Assembly (NCBI GenBank): GCA_045595165.1
Contig: JAZNZY010000008.1
Location: forward strand, 1 to 60,938
From: SFLA01 sp045595165
Lineage (GTDB): Bacteria; Bacillota; Clostridia; Oscillospirales; CAG-382
Reading direction: 5' to 3'
Length of the DNA: 60,938 bases
Under the pieces are notes generated by a model that saw nothing but the letters and a program-made list of their open reading frames with translations, had not been told where the DNA came from and searched no databases. Below, in pieces: positions 41,964-50,387 of this stretch; position 1 is the stretch's first letter; every line of letters begins with the position of its first letter. Position numbers and translations under genes: made by a program.

Positions 41964-42857
41964 TTAAAGCAGGTTAACACCCTTCATAACGCTATGAAGC
42001 TTTTCCAATTCCTCGCCTTCCATAGCAACCAGAGGCAAGCGGATTTCGGGAGAGCAAAGTCCCAGAGAAGAACAAGCCGCCTTTACGGGAATGGGGTTTA
42101 CTGTAGAGAACATAGCATCCATAAGGGCAGCGTACTTGCGGCGAAGAATGTTTGCGGAAGCAAAATTGCCGTTAAGAGCTGTACGGATAAGAGTGGAAAA
42201 CTCCTGAGGGATAACGTTACCCACGGTGGAAATAACACCTATAGCACCGCAAGCGATAAGAGGAAGCGCCTGATCATCGTTACCGGAATAAACACGCATG
42301 CTGTCCCCGCAGGTATCCATAAGACGCATTATAGCGGAAACATCACCGCTGGCTTCCTTGGTAGCAACTATATTGGGATGCTCTGCCAAGGCCTTGTATG
42401 CTTTCAAAGATATGTTCATACCCGTGCGGGAAGGAACGTTGTAAAGGATAACGGGCTTCTCGGATGCATCTGCAATAGCGTAATAATGCTTTACAAGACC
42501 TGCTTCGTTGGTCTTGTTGTAATAAGGTGTAACCACCAGAAGACCGTCTGCGCCCGCACGGCAGGCATCTCTGGAAAGAGAAACCGCGTAATCGGTATCG
42601 TTACTGCCGGTACCTGCCACGATGGGGACTCTGCCTGCGGCAACTGTTACTGCGTGCTCGATAACACAGCGGTGTTCTTCATCCTGCAAAGTAGAGCTTT
42701 CACCCGTGGTACCGCATATAATTATGGAATCTATGCCGGAAGAGATCTGACGCTCGATAAGGGCGGTAAGAGCAAAATAATCTACTTTTCCGTCCTTGAA
42801 AGGGGTTATAAGCGCTGTTCCTGTTCCGGTGAATACTATAGGCTTGTTAGTTGACAT
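41964..42857 (-). CDS. dapA: 4-hydroxy-tetrahydrodipicolinate synthase
   Basis: The 297-residue TIM barrel condenses pyruvate and aspartate semialdehyde. G-T-T-G-E-S-S-T-L (49-57), catalytic Y139 (I-L-Y-N-V-P-S-R-T-G) and Schiff-base K167 (V-A-T-K-E-A-S-G) are all present. I set the start at ATG 42857 behind GGAG; a longer frame extends to 43148 but crosses the promoter. It heads the eight-gene operon down to 35400, driven by the consensus promoter at 42900-42928. Confidence 0.97.
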   Translation of the reverse strand: MSTNKPIVFTGTGTALITPFKDGKVDYFALTALIERQISSGIDSIIICGTTGESSTLQDEEHRCVIEHAVTVAAGRVPIVAGTGSNDTDYAVSLSRDACRAGADGLLVVTPYYNKTNEAGLVKHYYAIADASEKPVILYNVPSRTGMNISLKAYKALAEHPNIVATKEASGDVSAIMRLMDTCGDSMRVYSGNDDQALPLIACGAIGVISTVGNVIPQEFSTLIRTALNGNFASANILRRKYAALMDAMFSTVNPIPVKAACSSLGLCSPEIRLPLVAMEGEELEKLHSVMKGVNLL

Positions 42858-42899
42858 ATCTATTACTCCAAACTGTATAAAAATACTTTTGCGTTTATC

Positions 42900-42928
42900 A
42901 TTATACCACCCATTCACACGATTGTCAA
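42900..42928 (-). promoter_or_regulatory. promoter of the dapA operon
   Basis: On the minus strand TTGACA (42928-42923) and TATAAT (42905-42900) are 17 bases apart, a perfect consensus. Confidence 0.88.
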
Positions 42929-42952
42929 CAAGTGTAAACCACACTTTAAACG

Positions 42953-42981
42953 TTGACACTGAGGTTTTTTTGATATATAAT
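42953..42981 (+). promoter_or_regulatory. promoter of the dehydrogenase gene
   Basis: TTGACA (42953-42958) and TATAAT (42976-42981) are 17 bases apart, divergent to the dapA promoter. Both -35 boxes lie 24 bases apart. Confidence 0.88.
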
Positions 42982-43013
42982 CTTGTTTGTATTTCACACA
43001 AAGGAGAGCGGTT

Positions 43014-43961
43014 ATGAATATAACGGTATTTGATATAAATTCTATCGGAAACGATATTGATATATCCCCTATTTCCTCCTTGGGAAACACGGCGGTATTT
43101 CCTCATACAACCCGCGATGAGCTCATTTCCAGACTCAAAAACACGCAAATTGCCGTACTGAACAAGATAAAGCTTACGGAGGACGTGCTGAAAAACGCAC
43201 CCGATTTAAAGCTTATCTGCGTTGCCGCCACGGGATTTGATAATATCGACACGGATTACTGCCGCAAAAGCGGTATCGCCGTAGCCAACGTGCCGGGATA
43301 TTCCACTCACAGCGTTGCGGCGGTAACGGTGGCAACCGTGCTTAATTTGCTTACACATCTTAAAGAATGTTCCGATTTCGTGGCAGACGGAAGATATTCC
43401 GCATCCGGCGCGCCCAACAAGCTTTCTCCTGCTTTTCACGATCTTTACGGTAAGACCTGGGGAATTATCGGTTACGGTAATATCGGGAAAAAGGTTTCGG
43501 ATATAGCACGCGCCTTCGGATGCAAGGTGATATACAGCAAAAACACCCCTGTTGACGATCCCGATTGCGTGGATATCGACACCCTTTGCAAAAACAGCGA
43601 TATAATAACCCTTCACTGCCCTCTCAACGAAAACACACGTAACCTTATAGATTCACGCAGACTTTCTCTTATGAAGAACAGCGTTATTCTGGTAAATGCC
43701 GCCAGAGGCGCGGTATGCGATGAAAGCGCAGTAGCAGAATGGGTCAAAAAGGGAGAAATGGGCGGCTTCGGCTGCGACGTGTATTCCGCAGAGCCCTTCG
43801 GCACAGACCATCCCTTTTACGGTATTAAAAATATGCCCTCCGTATGTCTTACCCCTCATATGGCGTGGGCATCCTTTGAAGCAAGAACAAAGGTGGTTTA
43901 CGAAATGGCAGAGAATATAAAAGCATTTTTAAACGGCGAAAAAAGAAATAGAGTTGAATAA
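43014..43961 (+). CDS. D-2-hydroxyacid dehydrogenase
   Basis: The 315-residue NAD(P)-dependent enzyme has V-A-A-T-G-F-D-N-I-D early, the Rossmann motif G-I-I-G-Y-G-N-I-G-K-K, L-H-C-P-L-N-E-N-T-R-N-L-I, V-N-A-A-R-G-A-V-C-D-E and T-P-H-M-A-W-A-S with the catalytic histidine. It resembles glycerate/hydroxypyruvate dehydrogenases. ATG 43014 follows AAAGGAG; it is a single-gene unit with its own promoter and terminator. Confidence 0.93.
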   Translation: MNITVFDINSIGNDIDISPISSLGNTAVFPHTTRDELISRLKNTQIAVLNKIKLTEDVLKNAPDLKLICVAATGFDNIDTDYCRKSGIAVANVPGYSTHSVAAVTVATVLNLLTHLKECSDFVADGRYSASGAPNKLSPAFHDLYGKTWGIIGYGNIGKKVSDIARAFGCKVIYSKNTPVDDPDCVDIDTLCKNSDIITLHCPLNENTRNLIDSRRLSLMKNSVILVNAARGAVCDESAVAEWVKKGEMGGFGCDVYSAEPFGTDHPFYGIKNMPSVCLTPHMAWASFEARTKVVYEMAENIKAFLNGEKRNRVE

Positions 43962-43964
43962 AAA

Positions 43965-44003
43965 GATCACCCCAAGAAGCTTAAAGCTCCTTGGGGTGAT
44001 TTC
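43965..44003 (+). terminator. terminator of the dehydrogenase gene
   Basis: ATCACCCCAAG and CTTGGGGTGAT form an 11-bp stem with T-rich trailer. A further hairpin half TTTTTTGGGGTCCCCG at about 44030 belongs to the GGGGACCCC repeat family. Confidence 0.82.
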
Positions 44004-44115
44004 AGTTTTATAGAATTTTTTGTGAGGTGATTTTTTGGGGTCCCCGCAAAATATCGGCACGGAACAAGCAATGTCCATAAACAAAACTGTTCTGCCGTTG
44101 TTTTGTGGGGAATTT

Positions 44116-44853
44116 TTAAAACTTTCCGCCTCTGCCGCCGTGGGAGCGTCCTCCGCCGCCTCGGCTTCCGTTGTTTTGGGAAATAGGAACGCGGGTAACG
44201 GTAAAGGTAACGAACACGTCCTTTTGCTCCTCCATATCAAGACTGCCGTCGATGATATATTGGTTTGCATTTTTTTGAAGCACCGCCGTGTTCATTTTCT
44301 TCTTTTCAACCGACACCACGATAAACGCAATAAGGAACGCCACGGGCAACAGTACGCAAAGCCAGAAGACATATCCTACCACGGGAGATGCGGAAAGGGG
44401 CGGTCCTTGGGCGATATATTCATCACATAAAAGCACGAAATCACTTAACGCATCGTAAAATTCATCGTTTGAAAGATCGTATCTTATTTCTTCGAAGATA
44501 GCATCCAAGCGATTGTCCGAGAGGGTGTCCATACAGCTTCCCGAGGTTGCCATATACCAATCTCTGTCATACATGGAAAGATAGAATATAATTCCGTCTG
44601 CCGAATATCCGCCGTTATCGTAATAACTTTCCGCACGGACACGGGGGCTGGCAACAAAAGTATCCTCAAGAAGTATTACGATATCAACGCCGTATTCCTC
44701 ATAGACTTTATCGGTAAGCTCGGAAAGCTTTTGTTCTTCTTCTGCGGTGAGAAGATCCGCCGTATCTATAACGCGGTTTTTACCCGCATATACGGGAAAA
44801 GCGGCGATAGCGATTATAAGAATAACCGAAAGTATAAGTATTATTTTCTTCAT
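44116..44853 (-). CDS. TPM-domain membrane protein
   Basis: The 245-residue protein has a signal peptide (1-23), a TPM domain (about 25-140: V-I-D-T-A-D-L-L-T-A-E-E-E-Q-K-L, then D-I-V-I-L, R-A-E-S-Y-Y-D and G-S-C-M-D), a TM helix at about 160-182 and a glycine/arginine-rich tail ending G-G-R-G-G-K-F. TPM proteins are extracytoplasmic, sometimes acid phosphatases, often linked to membrane repair. The zinc-ribbon gene upstream ends nine bases away. Confidence 0.85.
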   Translation of the reverse strand: MKKIILILSVILIIAIAAFPVYAGKNRVIDTADLLTAEEEQKLSELTDKVYEEYGVDIVILLEDTFVASPRVRAESYYDNGGYSADGIIFYLSMYDRDWYMATSGSCMDTLSDNRLDAIFEEIRYDLSNDEFYDALSDFVLLCDEYIAQGPPLSASPVVGYVFWLCVLLPVAFLIAFIVVSVEKKKMNTAVLQKNANQYIIDGSLDMEEQKDVFVTFTVTRVPISQNNGSRGGGGRSHGGRGGKF

Positions 44854-44862
44854 ACCGTCACC

Positions 44863-45921
44863 TCACAGAAAGAACGCGATGACTGCGGCAATGGCAGCAA
44901 AGATACCGAAGAACATTCCAACCCGCTTCCAGAACTTCTTTTTATCCACGGGGAGATCGCCTACCACCTTGCCCGTCTGACCGTTCATTGCAAAGGTATA
45001 GGTCTTTCCGTTCCAGTTGGTGTTAAGCATCCACACCGGCAAAAGGGCGTAATGAATATCTCCCTCGGTCATATCTATTTTACTTTCTCCTTCGGTTACG
45101 GAGGTATAACCGATAACGGTATTCTTAAAGTTTTCTTTAACAGAAACGGTTGCCCTTTCCTTCGCGCGATCCAGAACATCTTTTGAGGGGACATCGTATC
45201 TGTCCGCAAAATAACCCGAAAGATACTCGTTGGAAAAGGGTATCATTTCCGAATAATCGTAAGGCTCTATGGATTCGGTATGTATTCCCTCCAGTTTGGT
45301 AGTGCCGTCCTGAGGGATGTTATCAAATGCAATTGTGCCCTTGCGGTAAATGTTGTAAAAGTCTGTTCGGGTGTTTATATATCTTCCGTCGCTGTAAGTG
45401 CGGACACGGGTTGCGTCATAGCGCACTGAGCCGCAAGCCTTAAAATCGCATATCCAGTAAGGCACGTACATTCCCGTAACCTTTTTAATTCGGTTATCCT
45501 TGGTAAAGGCATCCGGCAAAAGCTTTTTACCGCCGTACAGCTTGGCGAGAGCTTTCACCGCCTCATCCTTGGTTATTTTAAAGGGAATAACGAAATCCGG
45601 CTTGAATTCCCCGCTCAGCCTTTGTGTAATAACGGTGGGATTTTCGCAAAACGGACATTCTGTGGCGGCTGTGGTGGCATCGCCAATGATCTCTCCCCCG
45701 CAGGAGGGGCAGGAATAGGAAAAATACTCGCTGTCCGGCTCTTCGTGGGAATGGGTATGCGTTTCCCCCTCGTTATATGCTTTTCCGCGGGTATCGTTAT
45801 TTTTCTTTACCTCGTCCACCGAAAAACTGCTTAAACAAAAATCACATTTCATTTCGCCGCTTTTGGGATCAAAAACGAGATATGCGTTACAATTCGGACA
45901 TCTGTATTCCAAGGTTTCCAA
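44863..45921 (-). CDS. zinc-ribbon membrane protein
   Basis: The 352-residue product carries two zinc ribbons: Y-R-C-P-N-C-N with C-D-F-C-L (residues 5-30) and C-P-S-C-G-G with C-P-F-C-E (about 68-95). A middle domain with V-P-Y-W-I-C-D-F follows, and a C-terminal TM helix (about 333-352). I choose TTG 45921 after GGAGGTG with a six-base spacer; a longer frame lacks a binding site. Its partner is the TPM gene, so both probably form one membrane complex. Function unknown. Confidence 0.72.
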   Translation of the reverse strand: METLEYRCPNCNAYLVFDPKSGEMKCDFCLSSFSVDEVKKNNDTRGKAYNEGETHTHSHEEPDSEYFSYSCPSCGGEIIGDATTAATECPFCENPTVITQRLSGEFKPDFVIPFKITKDEAVKALAKLYGGKKLLPDAFTKDNRIKKVTGMYVPYWICDFKACGSVRYDATRVRTYSDGRYINTRTDFYNIYRKGTIAFDNIPQDGTTKLEGIHTESIEPYDYSEMIPFSNEYLSGYFADRYDVPSKDVLDRAKERATVSVKENFKNTVIGYTSVTEGESKIDMTEGDIHYALLPVWMLNTNWNGKTYTFAMNGQTGKVVGDLPVDKKKFWKRVGMFFGIFAAIAAVIAFFL

Positions 45922-46007
45922 AATACGCACCTCCGTAATAAATGAGTACACTTTATTTTATCACAGCCCGGACAAAAAGTAAATAAACAGGCGTAAAAAA
46001 CACCTGT

Positions 46008-46814
46008 TTATTTTATAACTATATTTTCAAGTATAATCTTTACGTCCGCCCAATCGGGACTATTAATAATAAAAGTATACTGCACTCCGTCATATACGGT
46101 ATAAAGCTTGTAGCCCGTTATCCCCTCGCTGCTTCGGGAAACTGTATATACGTATTCCAGAACGGCGTTGCCGTAATCCGCTTTGAACTTATATCCCATG
46201 GGCAGATAGCTTTCCGATTCGGGCTTGGCGAATATCTGCCAATATTCGCCCGAAGACGGCTCCAAATAGAGAGTATACAGTCTGCCGTCCGATCGTGTGT
46301 TTTGTTTGACCTTCACGGGGACGGCATCTTCGGGAAACGCTTGGGGATATATAAGTCCTTCAAGCCTTTTTTCGAAAAGACGGTTATAGGAATAATTGCT
46401 TGTAACCGTTTTGCCTAAAAGAGAGTTGTATTCTTCGAATTTAACTACGTGATCATCGGTAATAACACAATGTAGTTCTTCTACGATATTCACACCGAAA
46501 GCAGACGCCGTTCCCACAAAAAGACCGATTGAAACAAATACTGCGGCGCACGCCACGGCGATACGTTTAAAAACGCTTGCTTTGGGAAGGGCTTTAAAAA
46601 TGCTTTTTTTATATACTTTTTCCATCAGTTCCTCGGCGGGGGGCAGCTCCGAAGCCGTATCTCCGCACAGACGGAGCAAATCTTCATCCACTTCCCGCCC
46701 TTGTTCGATAAGGGTGCAAAGATATGAAAACAAAGCGGAAACTTCGTTTTCCTGCAGGTCTTCCGCAAGAACAGAACCGTTTTTTATGCTTTGGTAGATC
46801 AGTTCACAATTCAT
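46008..46814 (-). CDS. putative anti-sigma factor with DUF4367-like domain
   Basis: The 268-residue protein has a cytoplasmic N-terminal part of about 85 residues, a TM helix (about 87-108: F-K-R-I-A-V-A-C-A-A-V-F-V) and an external domain ending in I-I-L-E-N-I-V-I-K, similar to DUF4367. It is encoded 18 bases after an ECF sigma factor, the usual place of its anti-sigma factor. ATG 46814 follows AAAGGAGC. No zinc-binding H-x3-C-x2-C is visible, so it would be a non-ZAS type. Confidence 0.68.
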   Translation of the reverse strand: MNCELIYQSIKNGSVLAEDLQENEVSALFSYLCTLIEQGREVDEDLLRLCGDTASELPPAEELMEKVYKKSIFKALPKASVFKRIAVACAAVFVSIGLFVGTASAFGVNIVEELHCVITDDHVVKFEEYNSLLGKTVTSNYSYNRLFEKRLEGLIYPQAFPEDAVPVKVKQNTRSDGRLYTLYLEPSSGEYWQIFAKPESESYLPMGYKFKADYGNAVLEYVYTVSRSSEGITGYKLYTVYDGVQYTFIINSPDWADVKIILENIVIK

Positions 46815-46832
46815 ATTTTTTGCTCCTTTCAA

Positions 46833-47381
46833 TCATATTTTACCGGAATAGACTTTATCGGTTATCTTTTTTCTGATATAATATACGGTGTAACGTACCG
46901 AATCTTCGGATTTACCCAGAAGCTTGCCTATTTCGCTGTTGGAGAGCCCTTTTTCAAACCGAAGGTGAAGAATCTGTTTTTCGTTTTTCGTAAGACCCGA
47001 AACAAGCTTTTCCCGCACACGGGCGTTTTCCCATTGGCACCACAGTATATCATCGGGCACCGAATCCTCAGGCGAAACGCCGCCGGAAATGGTATCTGCC
47101 ATTTCGTCCGTAAGAGGTATATTGCGTTTTGTAATTGCACCCGTATTGCGTATGTGCTTGAGGCAGATATACTTAGCCGTTAAAAACAGCCACGCTCTGG
47201 GGTTTTCGTGTTCCATAACCCTTTGTACGCAAAGGCAAAGGGTTAAAAACAGATTTCCCAAACAATCCTCTACTGCGGCAGGGTCTACGCCGCCCAATAG
47301 CTCGTTCATACGCTTGGCAAGCAGTTTGTAGTTTTCTTTATATAACCGTTCTGCGAAATCACGCTGCGGTTCTGTAAGCAC
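46833..47381 (-). CDS. ECF-type sigma-70 factor
   Basis: The 182-residue protein has a region 2 (about 10-85: V-E-D-C-L-G-N-L-F-L-T-L, N-P-R-A-W-L-F-L-T-A-K-Y-I-C-L) and region 4 (about 125-178: L-T-K-N-E-K-Q-I-L-H-L-R-F-E-K-G-L-S-N-S-E-I-G, then S-E-D-S-V-R-Y). Start GTG 47381 follows GGAGGG. It would direct RNA polymerase to extracytoplasmic-stress genes; the divergent secreted protein gene at 47531 is a candidate target. Confidence 0.9.
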   Translation of the reverse strand: MLTEPQRDFAERLYKENYKLLAKRMNELLGGVDPAAVEDCLGNLFLTLCLCVQRVMEHENPRAWLFLTAKYICLKHIRNTGAITKRNIPLTDEMADTISGGVSPEDSVPDDILWCQWENARVREKLVSGLTKNEKQILHLRFEKGLSNSEIGKLLGKSEDSVRYTVYYIRKKITDKVYSGKI

Positions 47382-47530
47382 GACGCATCCCTCCCATATA
47401 TATTTATACCATAAAAATTGTTTTTGAAGAAAATATTTTTATAAAATATATTTTCTCCGTATCGACTATATCGGGTATTTAGTTAACAGAGAGCCAAAAA
47501 GGCTTATACCATTTTAAAGGAGGAACAAAA

Positions 47531-48421
47531 ATGAAACATTCTTTAAGGATAGTTTCACTCGTCGTCTGCGCACTTTTGCTTATGACGACCTTTACAGCCG
47601 CCGTAGTATACGCCGCTGATGAAATATCCGACGTTATCGAGGAATCCAATGCGGAAGCCAACACCGCTGTTGACAAGGTGCCCGATGCACCCCCTGTGCT
47701 TCCTGAAGCAGGCGTTATCGGCGATGACGAAACCGTTATCACTGTTTCCGACCACATTTACGGCGAAGAAAAGCTGTTGCTGGTCACTATGGAAAACCTT
47801 GCGGATACCGTTTACAGCGTTAACGTTAACGTAACCTATTACGGCGAAAACGGCGAAGTACTGGGCACCGAAAAGCAGAGCTATGACCAGCTTGAAAAGG
47901 GATTCCCCAAAAACTTTATCTTCCGTCCCGGTTATGATTTTGTGGATTACCTACTCACTATCGAAAAGACCGCATTTGAAGGCGAAACCTGGAGAAACGA
48001 CCTTATAGGCGAATTCGGATTTTCTTATTGGGATCCCGATGATCTCGGTGGCGAAGATGAGATCTGGCACGGACTTCCTCATATGGAGCTTAAAAACCGT
48101 TCCGAACAGACCCGTATAATGAAAGACGTTTCCACCGTTATCTTTGATGAAAACGGGGAAATTTATATGATTCTTGACAGATTGTGCGAATGCTGGATCG
48201 ACACCGGTATGGAAAGCAACTACAAGCATTATCCCGTAACAGTTGATGTATCTCCCGATATGATACATTGGGAGGACAGCACCTACGTCCGTCCTATGGA
48301 CGGTTGGATTTGTCCTGCTCCCAAGTTCACCTACTTCACCGCATTCGGAGTAATCAAGCCCGAAGAAAGCGAAACCTACGAATTCGTTGTTCAAAACGGT
48401 TATTATACCCCCGGCGAATAA
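47531..48421 (+). CDS. secreted hypothetical protein
   Basis: The 296-residue product starts with a signal peptide (1-29, ends V-V-Y-A-A-D), then an acidic, proline-rich stretch, then strands V-T-M-E-N-L-A-D-T-V-Y-S-V-N-V-N-V, typical of a beta-sandwich domain (about 65-130). No catalytic motif is visible. ATG follows AAAGGAGG. It diverges from the sigma/anti-sigma operon 150 bp away and has a strong terminator. Confidence 0.65.
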   Translation: MKHSLRIVSLVVCALLLMTTFTAAVVYAADEISDVIEESNAEANTAVDKVPDAPPVLPEAGVIGDDETVITVSDHIYGEEKLLLVTMENLADTVYSVNVNVTYYGENGEVLGTEKQSYDQLEKGFPKNFIFRPGYDFVDYLLTIEKTAFEGETWRNDLIGEFGFSYWDPDDLGGEDEIWHGLPHMELKNRSEQTRIMKDVSTVIFDENGEIYMILDRLCECWIDTGMESNYKHYPVTVDVSPDMIHWEDSTYVRPMDGWICPAPKFTYFTAFGVIKPEESETYEFVVQNGYYTPGE

Positions 48422-48470
48422 AACGCTGTTTTTACTTCCTTTTTGAATTACAAATCCCTGCAAGCAAAAT

Positions 48471-48498
48471 GACCGTTGCAAAACGCAACGGTCTTTTT
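48471..48498 (+). terminator. terminator
   Basis: GACCGTTGC-AAAAC-GCAACGGTC followed by TTTTT. Confidence 0.9.
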
Positions 48499-48506
48499 GT
48501 TTATAA

Positions 48507-48785
48507 AACGGCGGGGGCAAGGGGCGCCCCGAAAAATGCTACCGCATTTTTTGGGGACCCCGGGCAAGCCACCCGCCCTACAATGTTACCGAAAGCAATG
48601 TCTGTAGAACAAAAAGTCTGATTGAACAGGGAGCTGTATAAACAAAGCAGATCGAAACGCAAAATTAAAAGGAATTCCGTCGATTCTTCTACGTAAGCTA
48701 AGCTATGTGATTAAAACGGCGGGGGCAAGCCACCCGCCCTACAATGTTACCAAAACTACCGTCTGTAGAACTAAAAGTCTGATTG
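48507..48785. repeat. two direct repeats, one split by a 40-bp hairpin insert
   Basis: AAAACGGCGGGGGCAAGCC and ACCCGCCCTACAATGTTACC occur intact at about 48714-48751 and split at 48507-48590; both continue with TCTGTAGAAC...AAAAGTCTGATTGAA. The split copy carries a 40-bp hairpin (48522-48561) flanked by GGGCAAG at 48515 and 48562. Confidence 0.7.
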
Positions 48786-49025
48786 AAGCAGAGGGGCGAG
48801 GAAATTCGCCGCAGAAATCGATTTCACGAGCGTGCTGTAGTAACCTACAGCTAGCGAAGCGAAATCGATTAAAAAACGCGATAAAAATAAAGAAGGAATC
48901 CGTCATAAACGGATTCCTACATTTTTATTTTGATACGGACAGCCGGGGACGTCTGTCCCTACGGTTTTCGATACGTTTCACTGTATCTCTCGCGTTTTTG
49001 TTCTGCGGTGAATTAACCGTCCCTC
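48786..49025. other. non-coding repeat-rich stretch
   Basis: It holds an AATCGATTT/AAATCGATT pair (about 48817 and 48861), the hairpin GGAATCCGT-CATAA-ACGGATTCC (about 48895-48917) and GGACAG-N-CTGTCC (about 48938-48957). No gene is supported. Confidence 0.5.
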
Positions 49026-50372
49026 TTAGTAGGCTACGCCTTGGGCTAACATTGCCGCTGCCACCTTCGCAAAGCCCGCAATGTTTGCGCCTGCAACAAG
49101 GTTGCCCTTGCAGCCGTATTCTTCCGCTGCCTTGCAGGTGTTTGCGTAGATGTTCTTCATAATGGACTGAAGCTTTTCATCAACCTCTTCGGCAGACCAA
49201 GACAGACGCATGGAATTCTGTGTCATTTCCAGACCGCTGGTAGCAACGCCTCCTGCGTTTGCAGCCTTTGCAGGACCAAAGAGAACGCCCTGCTCCTGGA
49301 AATATGCCATTGCATCAAGAGAAGTGGGCATATTCGCACCCTCTGCAACCAGCATTACGCCGTTGGCAACGAGAGCCTTTGCGCCCTCGATATCCAATTC
49401 ACGCTGGGTTGCGCAGGGAAGCGCGATATCACACTTAACAGTCCAGATGTTCTTGCATCCTTCGTGATATTCGCTGCCGGGAACGCGGGAAGCGTATTCC
49501 TTGATTCTGCCGCGCTCAACTTCTTTTATCTGCTTAACAACATCAAGCTTGATGCCGTCATTATCTACGATATAACCGTTACTGTCGCTCATGGCAACTA
49601 CCTTTGCGCCGAGAGCGGTAGCCTTTTCGCAAGCGTAAATAGCTACGTTGCCGCTACCGGAAACAACTACAGTCTTGCCCTCAAAGGATGTACCTGCATC
49701 GCGCAGCATTTCCTGAGTGAAATAGCAAAGACCGTAACCGGTTGCCTGTGTTCTTACCAAAGAACCGCCGTACATAAGTCCCTTGCCGGTGAGAACGCCG
49801 GTAAACTCGTTGCGAACACGCTTGTACTGACCGAACATATAGCCGATCTCTCTTGCACCTACGCCGATATCGCCTGCGGGAACGTCAGTATCCGCACCGA
49901 TATGCTTTGCGAGTTCTGTCATAAAGGACTGGCAAAAGCGCATAATCTCGTTATCGGACTTGCCCTTGGGGTCGAAATCAGAGCCGCCCTTACCGCCGCC
50001 CATGGGAAGACCGGTAAGAGAGTTTTTGAATATCTGCTCAAAACCGAGGAACTTGATAACAGACGCGTTAACAGAAGGATGGAAACGAATTCCGCCCTTG
50101 TAAGGTCCTATTGCGGAGTTGAACTGAACGCGGTAGCCGCGATTAACCTGAACGTTGCCGTTATCATCTACCCAGCTTACGCGGAAAACGATAAGACGCT
50201 CGGGCTCTGTTACACGCTCCAGAATACCTGCCTTCTCGTACTCGGGATGAGCAACGAGAACGGGCTCGATAGTAAGAAGCACTTCTTTTACTGCATTAAG
50301 GAAATCGGATTCGTTGCTGTTTTTTGCAACTACCTGATTATATACTCTTTCTGCATAGCTTGTTTTAAACAT
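49026..50372 (-). CDS. gdhA: NADP-specific glutamate dehydrogenase
   Basis: The 448-residue hexameric-type enzyme makes glutamate from 2-oxoglutarate and ammonium. K-G-G-I-R-F-H-P, the catalytic loop L-P-M-G-G-G-K-G-G-S-D-F-D-P (lysine), and G-S-G-N-V-A as the dinucleotide motif. Length and the G-S-G-N-V motif fit the NADPH-linked bacterial type. It draws on the 2-oxoglutarate produced by the acn-icd pair in the operon upstream. Confidence 0.97.
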   Translation of the reverse strand: MFKTSYAERVYNQVVAKNSNESDFLNAVKEVLLTIEPVLVAHPEYEKAGILERVTEPERLIVFRVSWVDDNGNVQVNRGYRVQFNSAIGPYKGGIRFHPSVNASVIKFLGFEQIFKNSLTGLPMGGGKGGSDFDPKGKSDNEIMRFCQSFMTELAKHIGADTDVPAGDIGVGAREIGYMFGQYKRVRNEFTGVLTGKGLMYGGSLVRTQATGYGLCYFTQEMLRDAGTSFEGKTVVVSGSGNVAIYACEKATALGAKVVAMSDSNGYIVDNDGIKLDVVKQIKEVERGRIKEYASRVPGSEYHEGCKNIWTVKCDIALPCATQRELDIEGAKALVANGVMLVAEGANMPTSLDAMAYFQEQGVLFGPAKAANAGGVATSGLEMTQNSMRLSWSAEEVDEKLQSIMKNIYANTCKAAEEYGCKGNLVAGANIAGFAKVAAAMLAQGVAY

Positions 50373-50387
50373 GGGAAAACCCCTCCT

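Noticed and set aside
40941..42854. 637-codon frame on the plus strand across dapA, dapB and acn
   Set aside because: It runs antisense to three genes with clear catalytic motifs and has no ribosome binding site.
48620..48660. TATAAACAAAGCAGATC near 48637 as another copy of the element border motif
   Set aside because: Only about nine bases match and it lies in unrelated chromosomal repeat DNA.
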